Shown: positions 26,457-36,200, counted from the stretch's first letter. The stretch: DNA of 56,484 nt from Euryarchaeota archaeon UBA106 (GCA_002502365.1 DAOJ01000081.1:562-57045); one strand, 5' to 3'. The notes: generated by a model not told the origin, from the letters alone. Numbers and translations are program-made.

Positions 26457-27254
26457 TCAAACCATCCGTAGTTTAGCGTCTGCAGGAAGACGTACATCTT
26501 CGGAACTATCGAATTCATGAGGTCTAGCTGAGAACATTGCAGAAAATAGCCATCCTCCAACGAACCCTGCTGGTACACCGGTGATTATTCTCATAGTATT
26601 TGTTGATTCGTAGGAGGTAAGTAACTGAGTAAAACCATCAATTCCCATGGGCACTAAGCCAATCCCCATTATTACAATCATCAACATCATCCTTTGGTCT
26701 TTGTAGTAGAACTTCTCGATTGATTCATCAGGAAGCATAGAAAGGAAAGTATCTCTTAAAGTCCACCGATTAAGCCCTTTTTGCTGCCAAATTAAACAGC
26801 AAGCTACGAATCCAAATAGAATACCGATATCTCGAACACAGACTGCTAATTGATTACCATTAATCTCCCAAGATCTGTAGTGTTTTTGATGACAATTCAA
26901 GTCTCCTATAGCGTAAACAGTTGCTGCAATTGGATTTAGATCTGTCCAAGCAAATGGACCACCATTTGCCTCTTGGTCATGACCTGCATGTTCGTAATCG
27001 CTATTGTCATTATTTCCCCAAGACCAAGTTCCGTCAATTGTGGCATAATCAAATCGATTAGCGCGCCCTGAAAGGTCAGGGATTGAATCTGCAGGCATGG
27101 TTAACGGTGTCAGAAATAAGAGAATAAGATAGGTACCTGCTATTGCTGCTAAATTACGCCCGACCTTAGATTCTCTAATTTTATCTCCACGTCCATTTTT
27201 CAATCGAGACTCTCCTGCTTGAGGCATTGAACAATCGATGGGTTCTATCGTCAT
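26457..27254 (-). CDS. DUF2085-like membrane protein
   Basis: Seen: about 265 residues with four hydrophobic segments. Near residue 120 the sequence CHQKHYRSWEINGNQLAVC is followed by VRDIGILFGF. This matches the DUF2085 signature, C-H-Q with R-S and then Q-L-x-V-C-x-R-x-x-GI. Known: DUF2085 proteins are small integral membrane proteins of unknown function. This one has a longer N-terminal part with a first helix (IAGTYLILLFLTPLTM) and an external Asn/Asp/Gly-rich loop. ATG 27254 is used; ATG 27227 is possible. It is convergent with tmk (3-bp gap) and divergent from the next gene, with almost no promoter space between. Confidence 0.7.
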   Translation of the reverse strand: MTIEPIDCSMPQAGESRLKNGRGDKIRESKVGRNLAAIAGTYLILLFLTPLTMPADSIPDLSGRANRFDYATIDGTWSWGNNDNSDYEHAGHDQEANGGPFAWTDLNPIAATVYAIGDLNCHQKHYRSWEINGNQLAVCVRDIGILFGFVACCLIWQQKGLNRWTLRDTFLSMLPDESIEKFYYKDQRMMLMIVIMGIGLVPMGIDGFTQLLTSYESTNTMRIITGVPAGFVGGWLFSAMFSARPHEFDSSEDVRLPADAKLRMV

Positions 27255-27271
27255 CAACCTATCGCCCTACC

Positions 27272-28042
27272 ATGGTCGAGGTTAGGGTGCGAGATGCATT
27301 CGTCATCTCGTTAGTAATTTCCTTGATGGTATTGGTAATGTCTTCGATGATGGCTTTCTTCGCAACCGGTATGACAGAAGAAGCAATTCAACCGGCATTG
27401 AGAACCGGTCTTGTACTTGGTATTGGGGTTGGTTCAGTAGTTCTACTGTTCGCTTTAGCTAGAGTTAGAGACCATGCTGAAAAAGGTCAGGCTAGAGAGG
27501 AGTCTCGCGCAGCAGAAGTTGAAGCTTTACGCATAGAAATGGCATATCTCTCAAGTGAAACAGATGGCGCTTGGAATGTAGAAGAAAGAATTCGCCGTGA
27601 AAGAGGGGTGTTGACTTTCGACATGCACGGGTTGAATGCTCCAATGGCAGCCGGTGCGACGGAGAGATTACTTTCTATTCGTCAGAATTTGAAAAGGGTT
27701 AGAGTGGTAACAGGTCGTGGAGAAATATTACACGAAAATTCTGCAGACCCCGGTATTAGACCTGCGGTTTTACAAAGGTTAAGAATTGGCGCAGAGGCGG
27801 TCGACTGGCAAGTTTTAGAAAAAGCCGGCTCTATTACTCTAAGGCCTATGGGGATAGCACCAACAAAAATTCAGAGAGCCCGCAGATTCGTTATTTTCGT
27901 GATACCTATGTGTACCATTATGGGGTTCACATTTAGAGACTTAGCGGGTTCAACTATGGAAGAACAAGGCTTAGCATTTGGAATTGGTGCTGGACTTCTA
28001 CTAACCGCTTTATTATCCAGTTATAGAGACCGCTCAGGCTAA
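27272..28042 (+). CDS. Membrane-anchored protein with an Smr-like domain
   Basis: Seen: about 256 residues. Two N-terminal helices (VISLMVLVMSSMMAFFATG and LVLGIGVGSVVLLFALAR) are followed by a charged helix. A segment starting LTFDMHGLNAPMAAGATERL and continuing to RVRVVTGRGE then resembles an Smr domain (LDxHG, then a strand ending in a G-x-G turn). Two C-terminal helices follow (FVIFVIPMCTIMGFTF and LAFGIGAGLLLTALLS). Known: Smr domains are often nicking nucleases or RNA-binding modules, with HGxG at the second motif; here it is TGRG. The assignment rests on motif order only. ATG 27272 is preferred to the upstream 27227. The last 4 bp overlap the small Cys-rich gene on minus. Confidence 0.6.
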   Translation: MVEVRVRDAFVISLVISLMVLVMSSMMAFFATGMTEEAIQPALRTGLVLGIGVGSVVLLFALARVRDHAEKGQAREESRAAEVEALRIEMAYLSSETDGAWNVEERIRRERGVLTFDMHGLNAPMAAGATERLLSIRQNLKRVRVVTGRGEILHENSADPGIRPAVLQRLRIGAEAVDWQVLEKAGSITLRPMGIAPTKIQRARRFVIFVIPMCTIMGFTFRDLAGSTMEEQGLAFGIGAGLLLTALLSSYRDRSG

Positions 28043-28185
28043 TGTCCAGAGTAGTCTGGAACACCCTCACAACATGCTTCTACGACTCTTCTACATCGTG
28101 GACATTCCATGTGTTGCCTCATAGGAATTGCCGGTCCTTGAAACCCACACTCACATAGAATGGATGCGCAATGATCGTGATCCAT
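28039..28185 (-). CDS. Small Cys-rich putative metal-binding protein (48 residues) next to sufD
   Basis: Seen: an ATG-to-TAG frame of 48 residues with seven cysteines (C6, C11, C13, C28, C31, C38, C39) and several histidines, including MDHDHC at the start and ECPRCRR in the middle. This is the pattern of a small zinc ribbon or metal-binding protein. It lies 36 bp after the sufD stop on the same strand, so it is probably the last gene of the suf unit. Its stop overlaps the convergent upstream gene by 4 bp. No family is recognised. A role in Fe-S or metal handling is inferred only from place and composition. Confidence 0.65.
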   Translation of the reverse strand: MDHDHCASILCECGFQGPAIPMRQHMECPRCRRVVEACCEGVPDYSGH

Positions 28186-28221
28186 AATGGGTCTGGTACG
28201 GATTAAGTCCAAATTGCTTAC

Positions 28222-29325
28222 TCAAGATTTCAGGTCATCCAGTTCATCTTGTAGGTGTTTGGCTAACCAATGGTGAAGAGCTTCACTTCCCATCTCAACA
28301 AGGGTTGTGTTTAGGAAAGCCGCGATAAGCGCATCTTTAGCTTCCTCAGTGTCGAATCCTCTCGATTCGAGATAAAACATTTGGTCTTCATCTACAGGTC
28401 CATTAGCGGTGCCATGGCCACATCCTACCACATCGTGTTCGCTAACTTCTAATTCAGGAATCGAATCTGCTTTCGCCTTATCAGACAATAATAGGTTGTG
28501 GAATAGTTGACCTGCATCTGCCCCTCTTGCTCCTTTGGATACCCTGAGCATACCAGTGCCTACAGTTCGAGAATTACCTCCACAGGCCGAATGCCAGTTT
28601 AACCTACTGAATGTTTCAGGCGCTTCATGATGTATCTCAATGTGATGATCAAGGTGCATATCATGTGCCGAAAGGACCGATCCAAGTACATTCAGATGTC
28701 CACCAGTATCTGCCATTTTATATCTTAAATCCGACTTTGTATTGTCACTTCCTGAACTCACTGTTCCTGTCTTCACTTGTGCATCTCTACCAATCGATAT
28801 ACTATCGACTCGTAATAGGGTTCCACTGTCAGTATGACCAATTACGACATCATTGAGAATACTTCCATTTCCAACTGTGCCAGTTCGAAGAAATCCTGTC
28901 CATGGTGCTGAGCCGCTAATCTGAGTAATTAATTCGAATTCACAGTTTCTTCCAATGTCTAGAGTGAGGTGAAGCGCACAATCAGAGTCACCTGTGTCAA
29001 TGTCTAGAATAATTGGTGAACTTGCAATGAAATTATTCTCAACTCTTAGAGTAAATACCGAATCTCGAGCTGCGGCTTTGATGAAAGAAGCAGTAACCTT
29101 ATCAGATTCTGTTAGGATTTCTCCATCAACGCCTCCCTCTTCAATTGATATTCCTACCAGGGCTATGTTTTCATCCAAACAAGTCAGGCCAAATTTAGGT
29201 GCTGATGCATCCGGAATTTCATTTAAATCACCACTTGGATGTACTCTTCTCCAAGGCGTATATTTCCAAAGATGGTCAGCCCTATCAGGCTCATCGAGTG
29301 ATTTATACAGGCTCGCGGAATCCAT
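28222..29325 (-). CDS. sufD: Fe-S cluster assembly protein SufD
   Basis: Function: partner of SufB in the SufBC2D scaffold that builds Fe-S clusters. Seen: about 367 residues. The N-terminal helical part contains WKYTPWRRV. The beta-helix core includes HDMHLDHHIEIHHEAPET (near 240) and TGMLRVSKGARGADAGQ, then VGCGHGTANGPVDEDQMFYL (near 310), all typical of the SufB/SufD family. The last stretch ESRGFDTEEAKDALIAAFL is the conserved C-terminal helix. ATG 29325 is preferred because GGTGA lies 5 nt upstream; ATG 29337, directly after the sufB stop, is the alternative. It is the third gene in sufC-sufB-sufD. Confidence 0.93.
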   Translation of the reverse strand: MDSASLYKSLDEPDRADHLWKYTPWRRVHPSGDLNEIPDASAPKFGLTCLDENIALVGISIEEGGVDGEILTESDKVTASFIKAAARDSVFTLRVENNFIASSPIILDIDTGDSDCALHLTLDIGRNCEFELITQISGSAPWTGFLRTGTVGNGSILNDVVIGHTDSGTLLRVDSISIGRDAQVKTGTVSSGSDNTKSDLRYKMADTGGHLNVLGSVLSAHDMHLDHHIEIHHEAPETFSRLNWHSACGGNSRTVGTGMLRVSKGARGADAGQLFHNLLLSDKAKADSIPELEVSEHDVVGCGHGTANGPVDEDQMFYLESRGFDTEEAKDALIAAFLNTTLVEMGSEALHHWLAKHLQDELDDLKS

Positions 29326-29337
29326 AATTTCACCCAT

Positions 29338-30747
29338 TCAACCGATGCTTCCTTCCATTTCAAGGGCCATCAATTTGTTGAGTTCAACTGCATATTCCAT
29401 AGGTAATTCACGAGTAAATGGTTCAAAGAACCCGTTTACAATCATCGCGAGAGCTTCCTCCTCTGAATGCCCCCGACTCATGAGATAGAATACTTGGTCG
29501 TCGCTGACTTTTGAGACACTGGCTTCGTGCTCACAACGAGCTGTTGGATTAGCAACTTCCATCGTTGGGTAGGTGTCTGAGCGGGAACCATCGTCAAGGA
29601 TTAATGCGTCACAGACAACGTTCAATTTGCAGTTTTCTGCCTTCGGCGAAACTGTAACCATACCTCGATAGGAGCCTCTACCTCCATCCTTTGAAATCGA
29701 CTTGGAGAGAATCTTTGAGGTTGTATTACTTGCAAGGTGGTGAATCTTTGCTCCAGCATCTTGATGCTGACCCTTTCCTGAATAAGCCACCGAAATTACC
29801 TCTGCGTGACTTCCTTCTCCCTTCAAAATTACAGCAGGATACTTCATGGTCAATTTACTACCGATGTTCCCATCGACCCATTCGATCTTTGCATTTTCGT
29901 GAGCAATTCCCCTCTTTGTTACTAGATTGTAGACGTTTGTGCTCCAATTTTGAACTGTGCTATATCGAATATGAGCGCCTGGTAATGCAATTAATTCAAC
30001 AACCGCAGAATGCAACGAATCCGTTGAATATGTTGGAGCAGTACAACCTTCAACATAATGGATACTGCTACCTTCATCAGCGATAATTAATGTTCTTTCA
30101 AACTGACCCATATTTTTGGCGTTGATTCTAAAGTATGCTTGAACCGGCATTTCTACGTGAACACCTTTCGGAACGTAAATGAATGAGCCGCCAGACCAAA
30201 CCGCGGTGTTTAGAGCACTGAACTTATTGTCTTGATATGGAACAACAGAACAAAACCACTTTTTTACAAGTTCAGGATATTCTCTCAAACCCGAGTCCAT
30301 ATCGAGAAAAATTACCCCTTGTTGCTCCAAGTCTTCTCTTATTGAGTGATAAACTGCCTCGGATTCATACTGTGCGGTAACTCCCGATAACCACTTCTGT
30401 TCCGCATCTGGAATACCCAATTTATCGAAGGTATTTCGAATATCTTCCGGGACATCATCCCAGTCTTTTTCGGTTGCATCGGATGATCGAAGATAGTAGC
30501 AAACTGCGTCAAAATCAATTTCTTTCAGCATCGACATGTTACCCCAAGTGGGCATTGGTTTTCTTTCGAAATTATGAAAAGCTTTGACCCGTAATTCTGT
30601 CATCCAATCGGGCTCATTTTTCAGTGCGGAAATATCTCTGACAACTTGCTCTGATAATCCTGAGTCAAAGCGTATAGTAGCATTTTCAGGATCATGCCAA
30701 CCTGCACTATATTCTCCTACTGCTTCCCTTGCTTCCGTTGCTGCCAT
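29338..30747 (-). CDS. sufB: Fe-S cluster assembly protein SufB
   Basis: Function: main scaffold subunit of SufBCD. Seen: about 469 residues, the normal SufB length. Family stretches include KAFHNFERKPMPTWG (near 55), VPKGVHVEMPVQAYFRI (near 192), HYVEGCTAPTYS (near 232) and AYSGKGQHQDAGAKI (near 320). C-terminal GHSEEEALAMIVNGF and later ELNKLMALEMEG complete the match. ATG 30747 is chosen because GGAGAGATAATT precedes it; a TTG at 30771 would overlap sufC. It lies between sufC and sufD with minimal spacing, so one transcript is expected. Confidence 0.96.
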   Translation of the reverse strand: MAATEAREAVGEYSAGWHDPENATIRFDSGLSEQVVRDISALKNEPDWMTELRVKAFHNFERKPMPTWGNMSMLKEIDFDAVCYYLRSSDATEKDWDDVPEDIRNTFDKLGIPDAEQKWLSGVTAQYESEAVYHSIREDLEQQGVIFLDMDSGLREYPELVKKWFCSVVPYQDNKFSALNTAVWSGGSFIYVPKGVHVEMPVQAYFRINAKNMGQFERTLIIADEGSSIHYVEGCTAPTYSTDSLHSAVVELIALPGAHIRYSTVQNWSTNVYNLVTKRGIAHENAKIEWVDGNIGSKLTMKYPAVILKGEGSHAEVISVAYSGKGQHQDAGAKIHHLASNTTSKILSKSISKDGGRGSYRGMVTVSPKAENCKLNVVCDALILDDGSRSDTYPTMEVANPTARCEHEASVSKVSDDQVFYLMSRGHSEEEALAMIVNGFFEPFTRELPMEYAVELNKLMALEMEGSIG

Positions 30748-30767
30748 AATTATCTCTCCATTGCTAT

Positions 30768-31538
30768 TCAAGCAGATTGCTCCGGGTCATTTTCGAGCCA
30801 ATCATAGCCTCTTTCTTCTAACTCGAGGGCTAATTCTGGACCCCCTGACTTGACGATTTTACCTTTGATTAGCACGTGTACCTTGTCCGGTTGGATGTGT
30901 TCTAGGATTCTAGAATAATGAGTGATAATCAGCGCCCCTGAATCTGAATTTCTAACAGCGGCATTAATTCCCTTTGCGACGGTTCTAATTCCATCAATAT
31001 CCAAACCAGAATCTGTCTCATCTAAGATTGCCAACTTCGGTTGAAGTAGCATTAGTTGTAGGATCTCAAAGCGTTTTTTCTCGCCGCCGCTGAATCCATC
31101 ATTGACGTATCGACCTAGGAAAGAACGATCAATATCTAGTTCAGTCATGGCGTCCTTCAGCGTCTTGCGGAATTCGGCACCTTTCGCTGCATCTTCACCT
31201 CTGATTGCTGCAACTGACTTTCTAAGGAAGTTGCCGACTTGCAGGCCAGGAACTGCCTGTGGATATTGGAACGAAAGGAAAACTCCCTCTCTGGCTCTCT
31301 CCCATGGCTCCATTTCCAACAGGTCCTCTCCATCTAGCTCTACTGACCCATCTGTGACATCGAAGTCTGGATGGCCCATGATAATGTTCGCAGTGGTTGT
31401 TTTACCACTTCCATTCCGGCCCATTATGGCGTGGATTTCACCAGCGGGTATCTCGAGATTTATTCCGCGAAGAATTGGTGTATCGTCGATTCCAGCATGT
31501 AAGTTACTGATTTCGAGGACCGGTTTGTCGGATGCCAT
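30768..31538 (-). CDS. sufC: Fe-S cluster assembly ATPase SufC
   Basis: Function: ABC-type ATPase that drives the SufBC2D complex in the cytosol. Seen: 256 residues. Walker A is MGRNGSGKTT (near 40), the Q-loop is SFQYPQAVPG (near 90), the signature FSGGEKKRFEI (near 149) is the SufC form of the ABC signature, and Walker B is LAILDETDSGLD (near 171), followed by IITHYSRIL. First gene of the suf unit. A TATA-like box at 31611-31620 and a perfect 19-bp palindrome at 31581-31599 lie in its upstream region, shared with the divergent nfu-dtxR pair. Confidence 0.97.
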   Translation of the reverse strand: MASDKPVLEISNLHAGIDDTPILRGINLEIPAGEIHAIMGRNGSGKTTTANIIMGHPDFDVTDGSVELDGEDLLEMEPWERAREGVFLSFQYPQAVPGLQVGNFLRKSVAAIRGEDAAKGAEFRKTLKDAMTELDIDRSFLGRYVNDGFSGGEKKRFEILQLMLLQPKLAILDETDSGLDIDGIRTVAKGINAAVRNSDSGALIITHYSRILEHIQPDKVHVLIKGKIVKSGGPELALELEERGYDWLENDPEQSA

Positions 31539-31580
31539 AGTTTCGCCTCAATATTTGGCATGAACCGCCCCTTTTGAATG

Positions 31581-31599
31581 CGACCGTCATAGACGGTCG
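31581..31599. promoter_or_regulatory. Perfect 19-bp palindrome between suf and nfu-dtxR: candidate operator
   Basis: CGACCGTC-ATA-GACGGTCG has two exact 8-bp arms around a 3-bp centre, the usual size of a dimeric repressor site. It sits 42 bp upstream of sufC and 56 bp upstream of nfu, next to a shared AT-rich element (31611-31620). A DtxR/MntR-family regulator is encoded two genes away. That it binds here is inferred. Confidence 0.55.
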
Positions 31600-31655
31600 T
31601 TGCATCAAAGCAAAATAAGGTCAATCAGAAGTAGGAGTGACACACCCCGCGGGAT

Positions 31656-32135
31656 GTGGAAGAGGGAGACGAACTAGCCGAGATATACCGTCTCCAAGTT
31701 GAGGCGATTATGGCTAAAGAGGCTGAAAAGAGAGTATTGGAAGCCCACGACCCCCAAGAATTAGACAGACTTCGTTCTCTTTCACTAATTGATTTGGTTA
31801 GTGACAATCATCCTGATCTAATTCCTGCCCTAATGGCCAGATTGGGGCCAGTAAGGGCTGCTCTTGATGGACACGGAGGAGGGCTGTTGATTGCACAATC
31901 GGATGTTGAAAAGATGCATTCAGGTAAATCTGCACTTTCTCTCGTTATTGATTTAGATGGGGCATGTGTTTCATGTGGCGCTGCTCCGGGTACTTTGAAG
32001 GGGATTCAGGATGACTTGCTGATGGATGATGAAGTGGTGTCTGTGCGATTTGATGCGCAAATGTTGCAGTGGTTCGATGAATTACAAAGAGAGTTTGTTT
32101 TGAAACATGGTGGGGTAACTTTTGTCGAGGTTTGA
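31656..32135 (+). CDS. NifU C-terminal domain (Nfu-type) Fe-S scaffold or carrier
   Basis: Seen: 159 residues. The C-terminal 90 residues carry ALSLVIDLDGACVSCGAAPG then TLKGIQDDLL, matching the NifU C-terminal fold in which the CxxC pair (here CVSC) binds an Fe-S cluster. The N-terminal 60 residues are helical and acidic, with no recognised domain. Known: Nfu proteins carry clusters from the Suf or Isc machinery to target proteins. The position divergent from sufCBD supports that role. GTG 31656 is the most upstream start; ATG 31710 is also possible. It ends 2 nt before the dtxR-family gene, so the two are cotranscribed. Confidence 0.82.
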   Translation: MEEGDELAEIYRLQVEAIMAKEAEKRVLEAHDPQELDRLRSLSLIDLVSDNHPDLIPALMARLGPVRAALDGHGGGLLIAQSDVEKMHSGKSALSLVIDLDGACVSCGAAPGTLKGIQDDLLMDDEVVSVRFDAQMLQWFDELQREFVLKHGGVTFVEV

Positions 32136-32137
32136 AT

Positions 32138-32602
32138 ATGGACGGTGAAAGGCTCGATGCACTCCGTTCCGCACATGAGGCAGATGGAGTTAGAAGGTCG
32201 AAACGTCATTCTGTTAGAGTTGAAGACTATCTAGAAGTAATTCATGAATTGGAGTTGGTAGAAGGTCGAGCAAAACCTGCTAGAATAGCTGATTTATTGG
32301 CAGTCGCTAGGCCTTCAGTCACAAAAATGTTGCAAAGGCTGTACGAAGAAGGCCTAGTTGAATACGAGAGATATCAAGGAGCAAATCTAACTGAGACTGG
32401 CAGAAATGCGGCAGAAAATCTCAGAGATAGGCATAGTTTACTTGTCAGATTTTTACGTATTCTCGGTGTAGATGAAGAAACAGCCCATGTTGATACTGAA
32501 GGAATCGAGCATCATTTTGACGAGAGCACTCTTAAGGCGTTGAGAATCCTAGTCGAAAAGGCAGAGTCAGATCCTATTTGGTGGGATTCTAGGAATCAAT
32601 AA
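32138..32602 (+). CDS. DtxR/MntR-family metal-dependent transcriptional regulator
   Basis: Seen: about 154 residues. The N-terminal winged helix has VEDYLEVIHELE (near 30), with the Asp and Glu that bind metal in MntR. A recognition helix region follows: ARIADLLAVARPSVTKMLQR. The dimerisation domain has RHSLLVRFLRILGV, then DTEGIEHHFDEST, carrying the further metal-ligand Glu and His. No SH3-like third domain is present, as in MntR. Known: these regulators bind DNA palindromes when loaded with Fe(II) or Mn(II). Placement beside suf and nfu suggests iron-responsive control of Fe-S assembly. ATG 32138 is preferred to the TTG at 32132. Confidence 0.9.
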   Translation: MDGERLDALRSAHEADGVRRSKRHSVRVEDYLEVIHELELVEGRAKPARIADLLAVARPSVTKMLQRLYEEGLVEYERYQGANLTETGRNAAENLRDRHSLLVRFLRILGVDEETAHVDTEGIEHHFDESTLKALRILVEKAESDPIWWDSRNQ

Positions 32603-32605
32603 TGC

Positions 32606-33238
32606 CTAAAGTGATTCCAATTTTTTTATTGCAGAAGGGGCAAAGCCCAACACAGTAACCTCTTCTCCGTCTAGAAGTCTGGTATCCTCTGATACAGCCC
32701 CTGCCAAATCATATGCTCCAGCTTTTCCTTTCCAAGATTCACTACTAACTAATTGCAATAATCTATCTTCGCTTAACTCATCAAATTCCACAACTGCAGA
32801 TTCCGTCCAAAAATCCGCTGTCCAACCTCCGTGCAACTGATGTTCTCCAAAGTCACTGGAGGGGTAAATCAGTGCCGTTGAAGACCATACTCTGTGTCTA
32901 TTTCCTGAGAGTCTTAGTAGCATAGCCATAGCATGCTGTCCATCGTCAGGTTTTCCCATTGGCATTAAGGGATCATCTGGGTCCGAGACGATTGTATCAG
33001 AGACCATTACAAATTCTGCTTGTTCATGCCCTGCTTGTTGGCTGACAAAGCCTTCTCTTGCTGCCGCTTGTGCTTTCTTCAAACAAGAAAATTCGACTTG
33101 TTCCTTTACTGGTGCTCCCCATTTTGGTTTAGGTTCTTCGAAAAGTAATGCCGCAGAGGTGATTTCGAAGTTGTCAAATTTTTGTTTTATCCAAGTTAGT
33201 CGTCTTTGGGAAGCAGATGCTAGATGTAATCTACGCAT
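32606..33238 (-). CDS. maf: Maf-family nucleoside triphosphate pyrophosphatase
   Basis: Function: house-cleaning hydrolysis of non-canonical or modified nucleoside triphosphates. Seen: 210 residues with LASASQRR at the N-terminus, FEEPKPKW (the conserved acidic-loop region), VSDTIV (near 80), GKPDDGQHAMAMLLRLSG (near 95) and KGKAGAYDLAG near 168. These follow the Maf fold order. The substrate cannot be predicted by eye. The gene is convergent with the dtxR gene (3-bp gap) and follows the giant subtilase on the same strand with 9 bp between. Confidence 0.88.
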   Translation of the reverse strand: MRRLHLASASQRRLTWIKQKFDNFEITSAALLFEEPKPKWGAPVKEQVEFSCLKKAQAAAREGFVSQQAGHEQAEFVMVSDTIVSDPDDPLMPMGKPDDGQHAMAMLLRLSGNRHRVWSSTALIYPSSDFGEHQLHGGWTADFWTESAVVEFDELSEDRLLQLVSSESWKGKAGAYDLAGAVSEDTRLLDGEEVTVLGFAPSAIKKLESL

Positions 33239-33247
33239 TCTTCGACC

Positions 33248-36200
33248 TCACAGATCGATACGCACTGCACAAATTGGACAACGAGTCATTTTTAGCTCAA
33301 ATGCTACGTCAAATCGACTTCCGCATTCAGGACAAATAACAGGCTTATTCATCGGAGGAAGTTCTGGTAATGCTGGTGCTTCACCTATTGGGGGCAAAGG
33401 TTCAGCAATCCTCCCTTGGTTCGTGGTTGGTTGAATCATACCTGGTATGGGTGGAGGGATTTCATTCATCTCAGCATTTATCGCCCGCATTTGTCGTCTT
33501 TCTCGACGCGGCGAGGTCTTTTCTGCGTCCACCTCTACAACTTCAACAATAGAGGATGTATCAATCGTTTTTACGGTCAAATCATCATCATCAATGACAT
33601 CAACAACATCATCTTCCAGCATTACAATGCCTTCTGCTTGTTTGCGTCTTCGACCTCCCATCCAACGGATTGCACGACCTGACATAACCCCAAGAACAAT
33701 GGTACAGAGTAGTAAAACAGCGATTGCAACTCCGCCAACTAATATGTTGAAACTACTTTCATCCAATCCTAGTTGGAATCGTAGTTCTTCTAGGACATCA
33801 ACAGGTCCGGAATTTGGTTTACTATCGTCTATAACTGCACGTATAACCCAACCCTGTGTTGAAGTATGAACAATAACTAATTCTCCACTAATTGGTGAAC
33901 GACTTCCGGAATGTAGCCATCCATCTGATATTCGATTTGAAATTGCTATCGATAAATCCTCGGTGTAGATCATTCCGTAGTGGATTTGTGGGCCACTATG
34001 GCCTACCATGTCGTGTAGTACCTGGACACCTCGTTCGGTTTCTATGAAGACAACCTGAGAAATCCCAGTTGCTGCAATATCAATTGAACTATTTTCAATT
34101 ATTCTAAACGAATCATCTACAATTTTAGTAATTAGTCTACTTTCTATGCCACTGCCTTCCTTCCAAGCAACTACAAGCCTATCCTCTCCATCAATTGTTT
34201 CAACTTTCATCTGTGATAATGATGCATAGTCTCCCACAGCTTTTTTGTAGGTCCAGGATGATTGTTCTATGTCTCCGTGAGCATACCATAATCCTAGTCT
34301 TTCTTTACCTGTGGTGTCATTGCGCATTGATTGGTATAGAATATGCCCATCATCTTCTCCGTATTCAATTTGTACTGGATCAGTATATCCTGCAACTACA
34401 TCAATATCAGATATGACATTTGGAGTTAGTCTCCAACTCTTTGAGGAGGTGGGGGGATCTGCTTCTAGAACAAAGATGCTAGTCAAGTCTTGTAATGTTC
34501 CGCCGGTCCAAAGGTCACGGTGATAGCCCGCTACGAGTAATTTGGTTCCATCAACATCAATGTCTAAACCCCAATATTTGCCATCAGATAACACAATTGG
34601 CTCCATAAGGTCTTGAATTGGCATCATCTCACAAGAAGAATCAATTGTTGAATAGGAAACAGTCTGCTTCAGGTAACCATTAGTGTCGAGGAATCTACGC
34701 GTCCAAACGATGTGCGCGAAGCCATCTGAAGTAGTAGCTGCTGCAAAATCACCCGACCATTTTTCTTCCAACATATTCGAGCATGCAGTCATGCCTTTGT
34801 TTGAATTCAATCTGTAAAGTCCTAGTCCGCCATCTTTGGATGTTACTACTAGCCCCTCATCATTCAAATCGATCACTTCAACGGGGGTTTCTCCTGTCTG
34901 GAAATTTAATGCCCTACCACCTGAGGAAGTGCTTTTTTCTACAACAACGGTCCATTCTGCCTGATTGTTAGACCAATCTATGTCCGAAAGTACTGGGCCA
35001 CTAAGGCTAACCCTAAATTTGAATGCACCACCTTCTTCATAGGTTTGTGCGAAGGATACAGTTTTTGCTTCAGCTCCTTCTACGGAAGGAATTGTAGTCG
35101 AGGAAGTTAACTCCCATCCCCTGTCCGTGTACAGGTGAAGTTGTGCTTCAATTTCCTCCGCACTGAATGAACCTAAATTTGTAATTCGAGCATTAATTTG
35201 GAATTGTTCACCGGGTCTTGGAATTGTTGGAGTTGTTGTGAATGCTCCGTTGGGGAAAGACAAGTCAACCCCTTCGGGTCTCTGAATAACATCAAATTCT
35301 ATACTCTGATCGTTATTCGTTTCATCGATTTCAAAAATCGCATCTCCGGGGTCCAGAGCAACGGTTAGTTGGCGTTTCCCAACTACAAGTGGATTCCAAT
35401 AATGAGTCAACTGAACGATATCTCCGGAGTCTATAGAAGGAATAGTTAGTTCGTGTTTTCTAGTTCCTTCCTCAAGGAGATAAACCACAACATTGGTGGC
35501 GGATTGGTCGCCATCATTTCTGATTTCCGTGCTAACTTCAACAAAGGAATTAACGAAGGTTTCAGACATAGGAATACCCCATTCAGAAACAGTTAGTCCG
35601 CTTCTGAACATCAAGTCGGGAGCCGGGGGTTGATTGTCGATTTCTAATGTCACTCTGACTTCTTCTGAACGTACTCCAGTTCCGCTAACAAAGCGCAATG
35701 AAATACGTTGAGAGCCATCTGGATGTTCAGTCGAGTCCCAATTAAAACTGAACATATCGGTAGTTCCTCCTGAACCAAAATAGGTTCGGGCATCTACCCA
35801 ATCTTCTTTTCCAATTCTCCATTGGATAGTACCTCCATTCACGGTTTCATATTCTCCTTCGAATTGCACATCACCTACTACTGAATTTTGTCCACTTGGA
35901 CTGTCTAAAGTAAGTGTGACTCTGCCAATTTCATGGGTTCTTTTTTGTATGTCACTCCATTGATCCCATTCGTTACGTGCCTGTACTGAGATTTTGATTT
36001 CCAAGGCATCAATCTCATCCTCTTCGAAATCCGGAATAGTGAATTCTGTAGTCCAATTTACAGTTCCTTGAGCCGTGTGCCAATCTACAAGTATCTCTTC
36101 TTGAGTTGGTGAACCTTCTGGTTTGTAAGTATAAGCAATCTTGACCTGAATCTCCTCGATGGTACCATTTGTTTCGGCTTCATCATCAACATGCCCTCTC

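Noticed and set aside
30584..31563. Open frames antisense to sufB and sufC
   Set aside because: Both lie opposite strongly conserved suf genes and have no domain signal.
33447..33869. 140-codon open frame antisense to the subtilase tail
   Set aside because: Ser/Thr-rich low-complexity shadow of the subtilase coding strand.
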